Origin: Molossus alvarezi
Lineage: Eukaryota > Chordata > Mammalia > Chiroptera > Molossidae
Direction of reading: 5' to 3'
Assembly: GCA_037176705.1 (NCBI GenBank)
Contig: JBAWUJ010000097.1
Span: 62,001 to 126,000 of the forward strand
DNA length: 64,000 nucleotides
Numbering within the stretch: position 1 is the stretch's first letter; the number at the start of each line of letters is the position of its first letter. Below the pieces are notes generated by a model, which was not told the DNA's origin, searched no databases, and worked only from the letters and a program-made list of their open reading frames with translations. Shown one piece after another: positions 47,331 to 58,479 of this stretch. The translations under genes were made by a program, and so were the position numbers.

Positions 47331-50300
47331 TTATATTCCACAAATAAGTGAGATCATGGAATATTTTTCTTTCTCTTTTGGCTTGTTTCACTCAGGATAA
47401 TACTTTCCATGTCCCTCCATGTCATCTCAAAGGATAAGTGATCTTTCTTTCTTACAGGTGCATAGTACTCAATTGTGTATATGTACCACAGGTATTTTAT
47501 CCATTTGTCTACTAATAGACATTTGGGGCTATTTCCCAACCTTAACTATTGTAAATGGTGCTGCTATGAACATGGGGGTACATATATTCTTTCTGATTGG
47601 TGTTTCAGGCTTCTTAGGGTATGTTCCTAGAATTGGGATCACTAGGTCAAATGACAGTTCAATTTTTATTTTTATTTATTTATTTATTTTTTTAATCCTC
47701 ACCCAAGAACATTTCTCCAATTTTTTGTACAGATAGAGTGGGAGGGAGAGAGAGGAAGAGAGAGAGAAACATCGATGTGAAAGGGACACATCGAGTGGCT
47801 GCCACCAGCACAACCAACCAGGGCCGGGGACAAGCTGCAACCGAAGTACGTGCCTTTAGCGAAAACCGAACCCGGGTCTCTCCAGACTGCAGGCCAACGC
47901 TCTAACCGCTGAGCCAAACTGGCCAGGGCTCAATTTTTAACTTTTGAGGTAACACCATAGTGTTTCCCATAGTGGCTGCATCAGTCTGCATTCCCACCAG
48001 CAGTATAGTAGAGTCCCCTTTTCACCACATCCTTGCCAACACTTGTTGTTTGATGATTTGTTGATGGGAGCCATGCTGACAGGAGTGAGGTGATACCTCA
48101 TTGTTGTTTTAATTTGCATCTCTCTGATGATTAGTGATGTTGAGCATTTCTTTATATATTTCTTAGCCATTTGTATATCCTGTTTGGAGAGATGTCTATT
48201 TAGTTACTAACACCCATTTTTTAATTGGGTTCTTTGTCTTCCTTTGGTTGAGTTGTATGAGGACTCTCTAGATATTGGAAATTAACCCCTTATCTGACAC
48301 ATTATTGCCAATTATGCTCTTCCATACAAAGTATTTCCTTTCCATTTTGATGATTGTATCTTTTGCTGTACAGAAGATTTTGAGTTGGATGTAGTCCCAT
48401 GTGTTCATGTTCTCCTTTGTTTCTGTTGCCTTAGGTAATGTATCAGTGAAAATTCTGCTGTGCATGATGTCTGAAATTTTGTTTCGTAACAAACAGTTCT
48501 TCTAGAATTTTTATGGATTACATTAAAATCACATTAAAGTCTTTTATCCATTTTGAGTTTATTCTTCCATATGGTGTAAGTTGATGGCCTAATTTCAGTT
48601 TTTTTGCATGTAGCTGTCCAATTTTCCCAACACCATTTATTAAAAAGGCTGTCTTTACTCCACTGCATGCTCTTGCCACCTTTGTCAAATATTAATTGGG
48701 CATATTTCTGGGTTCTCTATTATGTTCCATTGATATTTCTGCCTGTTCTTGTGCCAGTACATGGTTGTTTTAATTGCAATGGCTTTTTATTATATTCCGA
48801 AGTCTGGTAATGTGATTTCTATAACTTTGTTCTTTTTTTTCCAAGATTGTTGTATCTATTCAAGGCCTTTTTTGTTCCATGTGAACTTTTAAAGTGTTTG
48901 TTCTAGTTTTTTGATGTGTGCTATTGGTATTTTAATGGGGATTGCATTGAATCTATACATTGCTTTGGCTAGTATGAACATTTTAATGATGTTAATTCTT
49001 CCAATCCATAAACAAAGTATGTGCTTTCACTTTTTTATATCTATCTATATTACTTATTTCAATGACCTGTAGTTTTCTGAGAATAGGTTTTTTATTTCTT
49101 TAATTAAATTTATTTCTATGTATCTTAATTTTTTTGCCATGATAGTAAATGGGTTTATTTCTTAAGTTTCTCTTTCTGTGAGTTTATTATTGGTGTATAA
49201 GAATGCTGTTGATTTCTTGACATTAATTTTGTATCCTGCTACTTTTTCAAATTCATTTATTAAGTGTAGTAAATTTTTGATGGAATCTTTGGGGGTTTCT
49301 ATGTATAGAAATACGTATTTGCATCATTTGCAAATAATGACAGTTTTACTTCCTCCTCTCCAATTTTGATCTATTGTTTTTTTCTTCCAGTCTGATATCT
49401 GTGGCTAAGACTTCCAGTGCTATGTTAAATAAGAGTGGTGAAATTGGGCATCCTTTTCTTGTTTCTGTTCTTAAGGTAAATGTGTTTAATTTTTGGCAAT
49501 TGAATATGACGTTGGCTGTAGGTCTTTCATCTATGGCCTTTATTATGTCAAGATAGTAACCCTCTATTCCCAGATTGCTCTGCATTTTATCAGAAATTAA
49601 TGCTGGATTTTGTTGAATGGTTCTTCAGCGTCTATTGATATGATCCTATGATTTTTATCTTTCTTTTTGTTTATGTGGTGTATCACATTTGTTGATTTCC
49701 TCATATTGTACCAGCCTTGCATCCCTGAAATAAATCCCACTTGGTCATGGTGAATAATTTGTTTGATGTATTTCTGGATTTGATTTGCTAGTATTTTGTT
49801 TAGGATTTTGGCTTCTGTGTTCATCAGATATATTGGTCTGTACTTTTCTTTCTATGTGTTTCTTTTATTTTCTGTTTTGGAATGTGAATTATGCTGGCCT
49901 CATAAAACTAGTTTGGAAGTATTTATTCTTCTTGAATTTTTTGAAGTAGTTTGAGGAGAACAGGTATTAGTTCTTCTTTGAATGTTTGGTAAAATTCCCC
50001 CATGAAGCCGTCCCTGCCTGGGCTTTTGTTTGCTGGGAGTGTCTTGATTACATCTTCACTTTCTTTTGTTGTTATTGGTCTATTCAAGTTTTTGCTTTTG
50101 TCCAGGTTCAGTTTGGGAACAACATGTGTTTCTAGAAATTTGTCAATTTTGCTTAGATTGTCAAATTTGTTGCCATATAATTATTTGTGGCATTTTTAAA
50201 TGATCACTTTATATTTTTGTGGAGTCAGTTGTTACTTTTCCTCTTTCACTTTGGATTTTGTGTATTTGGCTTATCTCTCTTTGTTTTCTGGTGAGTCTAC

Positions 50301-51435
50301 CTAATGGTCCATCAATCTTCTTTATCTTTTCAAAGAACCAGCTCTTTGTTTCATTGAGTCTTTGAATTGCTTTTTGGTCTCCATGTCATTTATTTCTGCT
50401 CTGATCTTTACTATTTCCTTCCTTCTACTTGCTCTGGGGTTTACTTTCTGTTTGCTTTTTAGTCTATAAGTGGTGAGGATAAATAGTTAATTAGAAATGT
50501 TTCTTGTTTCTTGAGGTAGGCCTGTAGTGCTATGAACTTCTCTCTTATAACTACTTTCTCTGCATGCCATAGATTCTGTGTTTTTGTGTGTTGATTTTCA
50601 GTGGTTTCTAGGAAGTTCTTAATTTTCTCCTTGATCTCCACTCTAACCCATTCAATGATCAACAACATGCTATTTAGCCTCCATGTTTTCAAATGTGTTT
50701 GGATGTTCTTATTGAATTTATTTCTAGTTTCATGCCATTGTGATCTGTGAAGATGCTTGATATGATTTCAATTTTCTTGAACATGTAGAGACTTAGTCTG
50801 TGCCCTAACATGGGGTCTATCTTTGAGAATGTCCCATGTGACTTGAGAGAAATGTGAATTCTGCAGTTTTGGGGTGTAATTCTCTGTATATATCTATTAA
50901 ATCCATTTGATCTAGCACTTCATTTAGAGTCTGTGTTTTCTTGTTAATTATTTGTCTGGAAGATCTATACAATGATGTCAGCAGGGTATTGCAGTTCCCT
51001 GCTATACTTGTATTTCTGTTGATTTCTCCTTTGAAGTCCTCCAAAATACTTTTAACAGATGTTGGTGCTCCTAAATTGGGTGTATATATGATTACCAAGG
51101 TTATATCTTTCTTTTGGATAGATCCTTTCAATATTATGTAGTGGTCTTATTTTTCTCAATTTATGGCCTTCATTTTGAAATCTACTTTATCGGATATACG
51201 TATTGCTACCCCAGATTTATTATTATTATTTTGTTGCCTTCTGTTTGCTTGAAAGATTTTGTTACGTCCCTTCACTATCAACCTATGTGAGTCTTTTGTT
51301 GTACGGAGGCTCTCTTGTTAAGAACATATATTTGAGTCATGCTTTCTTATCTTGTCAGTTACTCTGTCTTTTTATCAGAGCACTCAAACCATTCACATTT
51401 AAGGTGATAATTTTTATGTACTTATTTATTTCCAT
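47331..51435 (-). pseudogene. L1-8 ORF2, broken
   Basis: ORF2 on the minus strand, ATG at 51,433-51,435 and stop at 47,331-47,333. The endonuclease is readable in part (50,817-51,131: TPNLGAP...[16 protein letters not shown]). The RT lead-in (49,597-49,824: [20 protein letters not shown]) and palm (49,346-49,585) follow, then the C-terminal segments. The region equivalent to the catalytic FADD (about 49,320-49,345) is disrupted by a frameshift. The Ves SINE interrupts the last 400 bases of the coding region. At least eight breaks in total. Confidence 0.9.
47697..47930 (-). mobile_element. Ves SINE inserted in L1-8
   Basis: Complete minus-orientation Ves copy from TCCTCACCCAAGAACA to AAACTGGCCAGGGC. 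TCAATTTTTA flanks both sides (about 47,659 and 47,930) and the L1 sequence resumes afterwards, so this is a clean insertion into L1-8 and younger than it. Confidence 0.94.
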
Positions 51436-51477
51436 TTTTGTTTAGTGTGGTTCTATTTTTTTTTCTATTTTTTCTAC

Positions 51478-52368
51478 TAATGACAGCAGGCCTTTTAGCA
51501 TATCTTGCAGCCCTGATTTGGTGTTATTATATTCCCATAGTTTTTAAATTTTTTTTTTTTTCCGGAATGCTCTTTATTTGATCTTCTATTTTGAATGATA
51601 GCCTTGCTGGATAGAGTAGTCTTGGATTTAAATCCTTGTTTGTCATCACCTTGATGACTTCATGCCACTCCCTTCTGGCCAGTAGTGATTCTGTTGAGAA
51701 GTCAGCTGAGGGCCTTATAGGGTTTTCTTTGTAGGTAACCTGTTGCTTATCTCTTGCTGCCTTTAGGATTCTCTCTTTGTCTTTAATTTTTGGCATTTAA
51801 ATTATTCTGTGTCTTGGTTTGGGCCTATTTGGGTTCTTCTTCCTTGGGTATCTCTGTGCTTCTTGAACTCGAATGCCTTCTTCCTGCACCAAGTTAAGAA
51901 AGTTTTCTCTCACTATTTCTTCAAATATATTCTCAAACACTTGCCCATTTTCTTCTTCTTCAGGGACTACCATGATCCGAATGTTATAATGTTTTCAGTT
52001 GTCTCACAGTTCTCTTAAGCTGTTTTCCTGTTTTTTAATTGTTTTTCCTATTTGGTTTTCTGACTGGTTGATTTTTTCTACCTTGTCTTCTAATTCACTG
52101 ATCCAGTCCTCAGCTTCCTCTACTCTGCTGGTTAGTCCTTTCAATGTATTCTTTATTTCTGCTATGTCATTCTTCGTTTCCTTCCCCTTGCTTGGTTTTC
52201 TATGTTTCTATATCTGTACTCATGGTGATGATGTCCTCACTCATGCTGTTGAGCTTTCTCAAGATTATGGCTCTGAACTCTACCTCTGATAATTTGCTTA
52301 GCTGCATTTCATTTATCTCATCTTCGATAAAGTTCTCTTGTTCTTTTATTTGGGATTTGTTTCACTAT
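51478..52368 (-). pseudogene. L1-8 ORF1, start codon lost
   Basis: ORF1 chaperone remnant. The C-terminal domain is open from 51,796 to 51,527 on the minus strand (KDKERILKAARDKQQVTYKE, NPRLLYPARLSFK). The coiled-coil region lies at 52,050-52,260. The expected start, in the context CCAAAATGGTGAAAC of other copies, reads ATA at 52,366-52,368. Further breaks lie near 51,797 and 52,015. A T-run at 51,549-51,560 is the antisense of the usual A-rich hotspot near the ORF1 end. Confidence 0.87.
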
Positions 52369-52399
52369 TTTGGCTATCTCATTGGAATTTAAAGCCTTC

Positions 52400-53165
52400 C
52401 ACGTTTTCCCTGTGGGTGTTGGTGTTCTGTTGTTTGTGGCTCTCTCTACTGGGTTTGGATGAGCCTGAGTGGGCCCATGTTAAACACCACTGTCTTTTTT
52501 TACTTTCCTGGGTAGAATTGCAAGACCAGGAAAGGTTCAGTTATCCTCTAGCTATTTCCATAGTCTCATTTACCCAGTGCCTTGGAATGTAACCCTTGTG
52601 TTCTGCATAAGAGAATATCCAGAGTGTGGGATAGATACTGGTTGTTAATGAGCCTCAATTTGCATTTGTTTGGTTCACCTGGGAAAGGCTCAATCTCTGA
52701 GGGGAGGGCTGCTGCTTTTCTCCACAGCTCTGTAAAGGAGCACACTGGCCACCTTCATTTGTGGCCAAAACTCAGCAAAAACGGTGTGGCCTCCAAATCC
52801 TGGGTGTCCTCACAGAGTTTCAGCCCTGTTTGCCCTCCCTCTGCCGTACCCCCAGGTGAATGTCTGTGGCTATTTTAGTGCTCTGTCTTGGTTATCTGGT
52901 CTGAGGAATGGGCTTGGTTGTTATTCCCCAAGGATGCTGCTCACAGCTAAGCTGCTGCTGTCTATGAGCTCCCAGCCCCCAACCCTCTCATGCCTTCACA
53001 GATCCTACCAGTGCCCCTGGTGATATGGTCCAGTCCTACTGCTTTTCTGTTGCTTTTTTTCTGAGGATTTGTGTTTAATTTAGTATTAATTCCCAGTTGG
53101 TTTTGAAACATCTTCTTTGTAGCTTGTATTCACCACGCCTCCATTTTCACATTCTCTATGCCTAT
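52400..53165 (-). promoter_or_regulatory. L1-8 5'UTR
   Basis: Reverse complement aligns with the L1 5'UTRs at 5,099-5,940, 24,606-25,225 and 15,800-16,400. The outermost part (53,089-53,165) matches 54,585-54,663 and the reverse complement of 5,099-5,180, which defines the L1 start (AAAATGGAGGC on the minus strand). In family terms it would hold the internal promoter. It contains no internal tandem repeat, unlike L1-2, L1-3 and L1-9. Confidence 0.82.
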
Positions 53166-53169
53166 CTTG

Positions 53170-53450
53170 AGTGCAGTTGGGTCCCACAGGCCTTTTTGAT
53201 GTCCCTGAATCCTGCATGTTTTACGGGTAACAGGATCGCACAGTGCCTTTAGAAACCAAGCTCTATACCTATGTTATGTGCTGCTGGGTCACACATACCT
53301 CTCTGGTGCTCCAGTATCCCGCAGGTCCCACTGGTAATTAGATGGCACAGTCCCTCCTGGGTCACACAGGCCTCTCTGGTGCTCCCAAACCTGCAGTTCC
53401 TGCAGGCGGGCAGCTGGATTGCACCAGTCTCTCTAGGGCTTCTAAAAGAC
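53170..53450. repeat. About four 73-bp units directly upstream of the L1-8 5'UTR
   Basis: Same unit as the large array: CCCACAGGCCTTTTTGATG, then GGTAACAGGATCGCACAG, TCTCTGGTGCTCCAGTATCC, and ATTAGATGGCACAGTCCC. One unit has an insertion of unrelated sequence (about 53,248-53,280). It lies at the 5' side of L1-8 with no gap larger than a few bases. Confidence 0.9.
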
Positions 53451-53726
53451 TTTTTATATGGTAGAGGATGACAAATAAAATATTAAATATTTGCAAAACA
53501 TAGATCTCAATTTTCCCATGCTGGAAAAAATATCAATAGTGCTGAGGTAGTGAGGGTATATTACATTTATTTCAAGTAATGTTTAATAGGCATAGTTTTA
53601 GCTATAATTGATTTTGAATACACATTAAGGCACATTATCCTAAAATGATCTGAAATCCTGACTTTCATGTGGTTCTGAAGCTTCACACTGTCAAACGTTT
53701 TATCTGATTGAAAAATGTTAAAATAG
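53451..53726. other. No recognised feature
   Basis: AT-rich sequence without recognisable repeats or frames. Confidence 0.4.
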
Positions 53727-53900
53727 CCCTAGCCATTTAGGTCAGTGGCTGGAGAATCTTCCCTCAAACTTAGGAGCCTTGGGTTTGATTTCTACCAATG
53801 ACATGTTCCTCAGTAGCTGTACAATCTGAGGTCCTCGTTGGGATGGTGGGGAGGAAGACAATAAATGTGTTTTTCACATTGAACTTCCCCGTTATCTCTC

Positions 53901-53952
<52 letters not shown>

Positions 53953-53995
53953 CCCCTTCCTCCCACTCTATCTGAAAAATCAATGTTAAAATACT
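53727..53995 (+). mobile_element. Old Ves-type SINE with (TC)n tract
   Basis: Head GCCCTAGCCATTTAGGTCAG, a B-box-like GGGTTTGATTTC, a TCTC tract (53,897-53,952) and CTCCCACTCTATCTGAAAAA near the end. Many substitutions relative to the copy at 54,872. Confidence 0.8.
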
Positions 53996-54031
53996 CTAGG
54001 GTAGGATTCTTTTCAAAAATGTTAAAAAAAC

Positions 54032-54260
54032 CCTTGTCTGTGCTGGCTCAGTGGTAGTGTTGGTAACAGTGCCAAAGGTTACAATTTCATTTCCTTGTAA
54101 AGAGTAAGTACCTGGTTGGCATGTTTTATCCTAAGTCGCAGTTAGGGCTCCTGCAGGAGGCAACACCCTCAGGCTTCTCTCTTTCTCAGTTGCCAGACCC
54201 TAAATAAAACTAAGAAGATTCCTCGCAAACACTGTAAAGACCAACAAAACAATAACCCTT
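54032..54260 (+). mobile_element. Degenerate Ves-type SINE
   Basis: CTGTGCTGGCTCAGTGGTAG head, GCTCCTGCAGGAGGCAAC core and CTTCTCTCTTTCTCAG pyrimidine tract follow the order of the main (older) Ves form with a GCAGGAGGCAACC core. 54,261-54,539 shows nothing clear. Confidence 0.6.
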
Positions 54261-54539
54261 CTGTGTACATGAGCAAAAATACAATGAAACAAAAACTATT
54301 AAATGACATTTCTTTAATAAGAAAAAAAGATGGCACTGCCACTTTATCCCCAAAGCAATCTATTATCTTAAAGAAGGTAATGAAAAAATAATTAAAATCA
54401 TTTGAACTAATCCAAAGTCACATGGCATAATTTTTAATTTTTGATTGAAATTAAATGTAGGGTAAGATGCCATCTGGCTTCTTAAATCTAATTCTGTGAC
54501 ATATTCAAGCTATCACTTCATCTTACCATATCTCTCATA

Positions 54540-54663
54540 TGACTTCCTGTAAGAACCGAGGATTTGTCTTTATTTTCACTGTAATTCCTGTTTGGTGCTG
54601 GGAGAGGTCTGTGTAGCTTCCATTCACTTTGTCTCCATTTTCACATCCTATATAAATATCTTG
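54540..54663 (-). mobile_element. Detached L1 5'UTR start
   Basis: GGATTTGTCTTTATTTTCAC, then GTGTAGCTTCCATTCACT and CTCCATTTTCACATC, match the outer end of the L1-8 5'UTR (53,064-53,146) and, in reverse complement, the start of L1-1. No ORF1 follows within the next several hundred bases, so only the L1 start remains. Confidence 0.72.
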
Positions 54664-54772
54664 TGCGCTGCTGTGTCACACAGGCCACTCTAGTGATTTA
54701 GCACCCCACAGGACCTGTGGGTAACTGGATCGCACAGTTCCTGCTGGGTCGCACAGGATCCCTTAAATGTTC
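54664..54772. repeat. About 1.4 units of the 73-bp repeat next to a detached L1 5' end
   Basis: GTGTCACACAGGCCACTCTA, ATTTAGCACCCCACAGGACC and GGTAACTGGATCGCACAG match the large array. It sits immediately upstream, in L1 orientation, of the L1 5'UTR start, exactly as at 53,170. Confidence 0.88.
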
Positions 54773-54871
54773 TGGTGTTAAAAACAAACTTTGTAATATC
54801 TTTTAGATTGGGAAACCATTAGCTGCCATTACCTGGTAGAAGTCATGTTGAAATTAAGAGATTATCCATCA

Positions 54872-55116
54872 GCCCTGGCTGGTTTGGCTCAGAGGTTGGA
54901 GCGTTGGCCAGCGGTACAGAGAGACTCGGGTTCGGTTCCCGCTAAGGGCGTGTATCTCGGTTGCAGTTTGTCCCTGACCCTGGTTGGTTGTGCGGGTGGC
55001 AGCCACTCGATGTGTCCCTTCACATCGGTGTTTCTCTCTCTCTCTTCCTCTCTCTCCCTCCCGCTCTATCTGAACAAAAAATGTCCTCGGGTGAGGATTA
55101 AAAAAAAAAAAAAAAA
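54872..55116 (+). mobile_element. Ves SINE, well preserved
   Basis: tRNA-derived head from 54,872 with an A-box match TGGCTCAGAGG (54,885-54,895) and a B-box-like GGTTCGGTTCC (54,929-54,939). The body has GGTGGCAGCCACTCGATGTG, a pyrimidine tract, the TCCTCGGGTGAGGATTAA tail and a poly-A. ATTATCCATCA flanks both sides (about 54,861-54,871 and 55,120-55,130). The family is transcribed by RNA polymerase III and moved by L1. A reading frame through it is spurious. Confidence 0.95.
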
Positions 55117-55130
55117 GATATTATCCATCA

Positions 55131-55547
55131 AAAACTGAACTTCCAGAGGGTGGACTTGATCCAAACAAAGAAACAAAAATAACTAAAAAGCCAGGTATCA
55201 GTTATTGTGTACCTATTTGACCAGGCGTTCCAAATACAGATCCTAACACTGCTATTGATGAGAATATTCTCTCAAAGGACAAAAAAGTTTTCATGCAAAA
55301 TTTAAAGTCTAAACCATGTGACAAAAGCTTCTACAAAAAAGACAGAATGTTAAAGGAGATTTGAAACATCAAGAGGCATTGTACATTAACATGGACTTCA
55401 AAGAAATGTTTTCCACACTAAGAAGCTGTGGCATTTTTTCCTACATATGAATCCATGAAACACACTATGATCAGGAATAATGTCCATATACAACTTACTT
55501 TTTATTTCATTTGCTGAATACAGGTTAACCATAATTTTATTTATTCA
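55131..55547. other. No recognised feature
   Basis: AT-rich DNA between a Ves SINE and L1-9. No motif or repeat recognised. Confidence 0.4.
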
Positions 55548-55791
55548 TTTTTTTCATTTTTTAAAATTTAATTAATCAATTTTTCTTACAGATGATTCTA
55601 CTTTCTCCCCCACTGATTCCCCATTACCCTCCCACTCTGTCCTTTCCCCGGCTTTGTAGTCCATGTCCATTGTTCATGCATATAAGTTCTGTGGTTCATC
55701 TCTCCTCCCTAAGCCCTCTTCTGGAGATTGTCATTCTGTACCCCACTTCCATGTCTCTTGGACTATCCCATTCCTCAGAATATTATATTCA

Positions 55792-56890
55792 TTATATTCC
55801 ACAAATAAGTAAAATCATATGATACTTGTCTTTCTCTGTTTGGCTTGTTTCACTTAAGATGATACTTTCCAGGTCCCTCCATGACATCTCAAAAAATAAG
55901 AGATCTATCTTTCTTACAGCTCCATAGTACTCCATTGTGTATATGTACCACAGCTATTTTATCTATTTGTCTACTGATGGACATTTGGACTGTTTCCAGA
56001 TCTTAGCTATTGTAAATAGTGCTACTACAAACATGGGGGTACATATATTCTTTCTGATGGGTGTTTCAGGCTTCTTGGGTATATTGCTAGAAGTGGGATC
56101 CCTGGGTCAAATAAAAGTTCAATTTTTAATTATTTGAGGTAATTCCATATTGTTTTTTATAGTGGCTGCACCAGTCTGCATTTTCCACTAGCAGTGTACT
56201 AGATTCCCCTTTCTCCACAACCTCGGCAACCCTTGTTGTTTGATAATTTGTTGATGGAGGCCATACTGCCAAGTGTGAGGTGATACCTCATTGTTGTTTT
56301 AATTTGCATCTCTAATGATTAGTGATATTGAGCATTTCGTCATATGTCTCTTGGCCATTTGTATGTCCTGTTTGGAGAGGTGTCTATTTAGTTCCTCTGC
56401 CCTATTTTTAATTGGCTTCTTTGTCTTTCCTTTGTTGAGCTGTATGAGCACTCTAAATATATATTGGAAATGAACTCCTTTTCTGATATATAATTGGCAA
56501 TTACACTCTCCCATATAGTAGGTTGACAATCCATACTGATGATTGAATATTTTGCTGTGAAGAAGCTTTTTAGTTGGTGTAGTCCCATGTGTTTATTTTC
56601 TCCTTGGTTTCTGTTGACTTAGGTAATGTATCCATAAAAATTATGCTGCGTATGATGTCTAAAACTTTGTTGCCTACAGTTTCTTTTAGGATTTTTATGA
56701 ATTCATGAGTCACATTTAAGTCTTATTCATTTTGAGTTTATTCTTGTGTATGGTGTAAATTGATGGTCTAGTTTTATTATTTTGCATGTACTATGTCTTT
56801 TGTTTGGAGCTATTAAGTTATTTACATTTAAGGTTATTCTTGCTAGATAGGACTTAGTTGGCATTTTTAATTTATGCCTGTGTTCTTCTT
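55792..56890 (-). pseudogene. L1-9 ORF2 with RT deleted
   Basis: Stop at 55,792-55,794 on the minus strand. One frame (56,942-56,727 minus) reads from the inter-ORF spacer through the ORF2 start (LARITLNVNNLIAPNKRHS) directly into [15 protein letters not shown], which in intact copies lies some 2.5 kb further on. This records a single internal deletion near 56,790. The remaining C-terminal part has several stops. Confidence 0.83.
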
Positions 56891-57170
56891 TCTCTCTCTT
56901 CATTTCTTCTTCTTCCTCTTCTTTCAACAGTCCTTTCTTCAATTGTTGCAGTTCTGGTTTGGTGGTGGCAAACTCCTTTAGCTTTTTTTTTTTTTTTTAA
57001 TCCATGAATCTCTTTATTTATTTTTTTTAGTTTAAATGATATCGTTGAATTTCTTTTTATACTTCATGCAACTCCCTTCTGGCCTGCAGCGTTTCTATTG
57101 AGAATTCAGCTGACACTCTAATGGGAGCTCCCTTGTAGGTAACTTTCTGTACCTCTCTTGCTTCCTATAA

Positions 57171-57183
57171 GATTCTTTCTTTG
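57171..57183. repeat. Target-site duplication of L1-10, left copy
   Basis: GATTCTTTCTTTG, repeated exactly at 58,480-58,492. It is part of the ORF1 sequence of L1-9. Confidence 0.93.
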
Positions 57184-57375
57184 ATGTAGTCCCATGTGTT
57201 CATTTTCTCCTGTTTCTATTGCCTTAGGTGATGTGTCAGTAAAAATTCTGCTTCGTATGATGTCTAAAATTCTGTTGCCTACTGTATCTTCTAGGATTTT
57301 TATGGATTCATGAGTTACATTTATGTCTTTTATCCATTTTGAGTTTATTCTTGTGTAGGGTGTAAGTTGATGGTC

Positions 57376-58167
57376 TACATCAAACTAAAAAGCTTCTGCA
57401 CAGCGAAAGATACAATCATCAAAATGGAAAAGCTACCCACTGTATGGGAGAGCATAATTGCCAATGATATATAAGATAAGGGGTTAATTTCCAATACATA
57501 TAGAGTGCTCATACAACTCCACAAAAGGAAGACAAAGAATCCAATTAAAAAATGGGCAGAGGAACTAAATAGACACCTCTCCAAACAGGACATACAAATG
57601 GCTAAGAGACATATGAAGAAATGCTCATCATCACTAATCATCAGAGATATGCAAATTAAAACAACAATGAGATATCACCTCACACCTGTCAGAATGGCCG
57701 CCATCAACAAATCATCAAACAACAAGTGTTGGCGAGGGTGTGGAGAAAAGGGGACTCTAATACACTGCTGGTGAGAATGCAGACTGGCGCAGCCACTATG
57801 GAAAACAATATGGTGTTACCTCAAAATATTAAAAATAGAACTTCCATTTGACCCAGTGATCCCACTTCTAGGAATATACCTTAAGAAGCCTAAAACACCA
57901 ATCAGAAAGAATATATGTACCCCCATGTTTGTAGTAACACTATTTACAATAGCTAAGATCTGGAAACAGCCCAAGTGTCCATCAGTCGACGAATGGATAA
58001 AATAGCTGTGGTACATATACACAATGGAGTACTATGCAGCTGTAAGAAAGAAAGATCTCTTATCCTTTGAGACTACATGGAGGGACCTGGAAAGTATCAT
58101 CCTAAGTGAAACAAGCCAAACAGAGAAAGATAAGTTTCATATGATCTCACTTATTTGTGGAATATAA
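57376..58167 (+). pseudogene. L1-10 ORF2 C-terminal segment
   Basis: Open C-terminal part of ORF2. The frame at 57,505-57,774 reads [20 protein letters not shown] and includes the Cys-rich segment [15 protein letters not shown]. It is close to the consensus of the other copies, so L1-10 is among the younger insertions. It lacks an RT and was dead on arrival. Confidence 0.88.
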
Positions 58168-58407
58168 TGAACATAACATTCTGAGAAAAGGGGTATTCCC
58201 AGAGACCCGGAAGTGGGATACAGACTGACAATCCCCTAAATAGGGAGGTGGTGGGGGAGAGATAAACCATAGAACTTATATGCATGTATGCATGAACAGT
58301 GGACATGGACAACAAACTGGGGAAAGGGCAGGGAGGGAGGAGGAGGGGGGAATCAGTGGGGGGGAAAGGAGAAACATCTGTAACAGAAATTAATTAATAA
58401 AAAAAAA

Positions 58408-58465
58408 GCAAAGTGAGATTGCAACATAGGTGTCTTTAGCTCTTTCAATAAATACTTTTAATGCA
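58408..58465 (+). other. 3'-transduced flank carried by L1-10
   Basis: Non-L1 sequence of about 58 bases between the L1 3' end and the final poly-A. It starts GCAAAGTGAGATTGCAACAT and holds the poly-A signal used by the inserted transcript. It should match the sequence downstream of the source L1 elsewhere in the genome. Confidence 0.85.
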
Positions 58466-58479
58466 AAAAAAAAAAAACG

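Larger units (their letters stand above)
47085..53165 (-). mobile_element. L1-8: nearly full-length minus-strand L1 with a Ves insertion
   Basis: Complete L1 order on the minus strand: T-rich tail (about 47,060-47,110), 3'UTR, ORF2 (47,331-51,435), inter-ORF spacer, ORF1 (51,478-52,368) and 5'UTR to about 53,165. It begins (minus strand) with AGAATGTGAAAATGGAGGCG. A Ves SINE sits at 47,697-47,930. About four 73-bp units adjoin the 5' end. Length without the SINE is about 5.85 kb. Both ORFs are broken. Its 3' end coincides with the visible right limit of the segmental duplication. Confidence 0.93.
55548..57183 (-). mobile_element. L1-9, first part (3' end, deleted ORF2, ORF1 end)
   Basis: Old minus-strand L1 split by L1-10. 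From the T-rich tail at about 55,548 it runs through the 3'UTR and ORF2 C-terminus to about 56,793. It then jumps to the very start of ORF2 and the ORF1 C-terminal region. The deletion removes the RT and most of the endonuclease. It resumes at 58,493. Confidence 0.86.
57184..58479 (+). mobile_element. L1-10: twin-primed (5'-inverted) L1 with 3' transduction
   Basis: A 1.3-kb insertion in L1-9. 57,184-57,375 is L1 ORF2 in minus orientation; 57,376-58,400 is the directly following ORF2 segment and 3'UTR in plus orientation. The two meet within ACATC, and together they cover a continuous ORF2 region, which is the signature of twin priming. ORF2 ends at 58,165-58,167. After the normal A-rich L1 end (58,398-58,407) there are about 58 non-L1 bases containing AATAAA (58,448-58,453), then a 13-A tail (58,466-58,478). 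Read-through into genomic flank at the source locus explains this. A perfect 13-bp target-site duplication flanks the whole. Confidence 0.93.

Noticed and set aside
54872..54945. tRNA gene
   Set aside because: The A- and B-box-like sequences belong to the tRNA-derived head of a Ves SINE. No cloverleaf with a proper anticodon arm and acceptor stem can be formed by eye, and the rest of the SINE follows.
54845..55138. 97-codon frame
   Set aside because: It is a translation of a Ves SINE and its poly-A tail.
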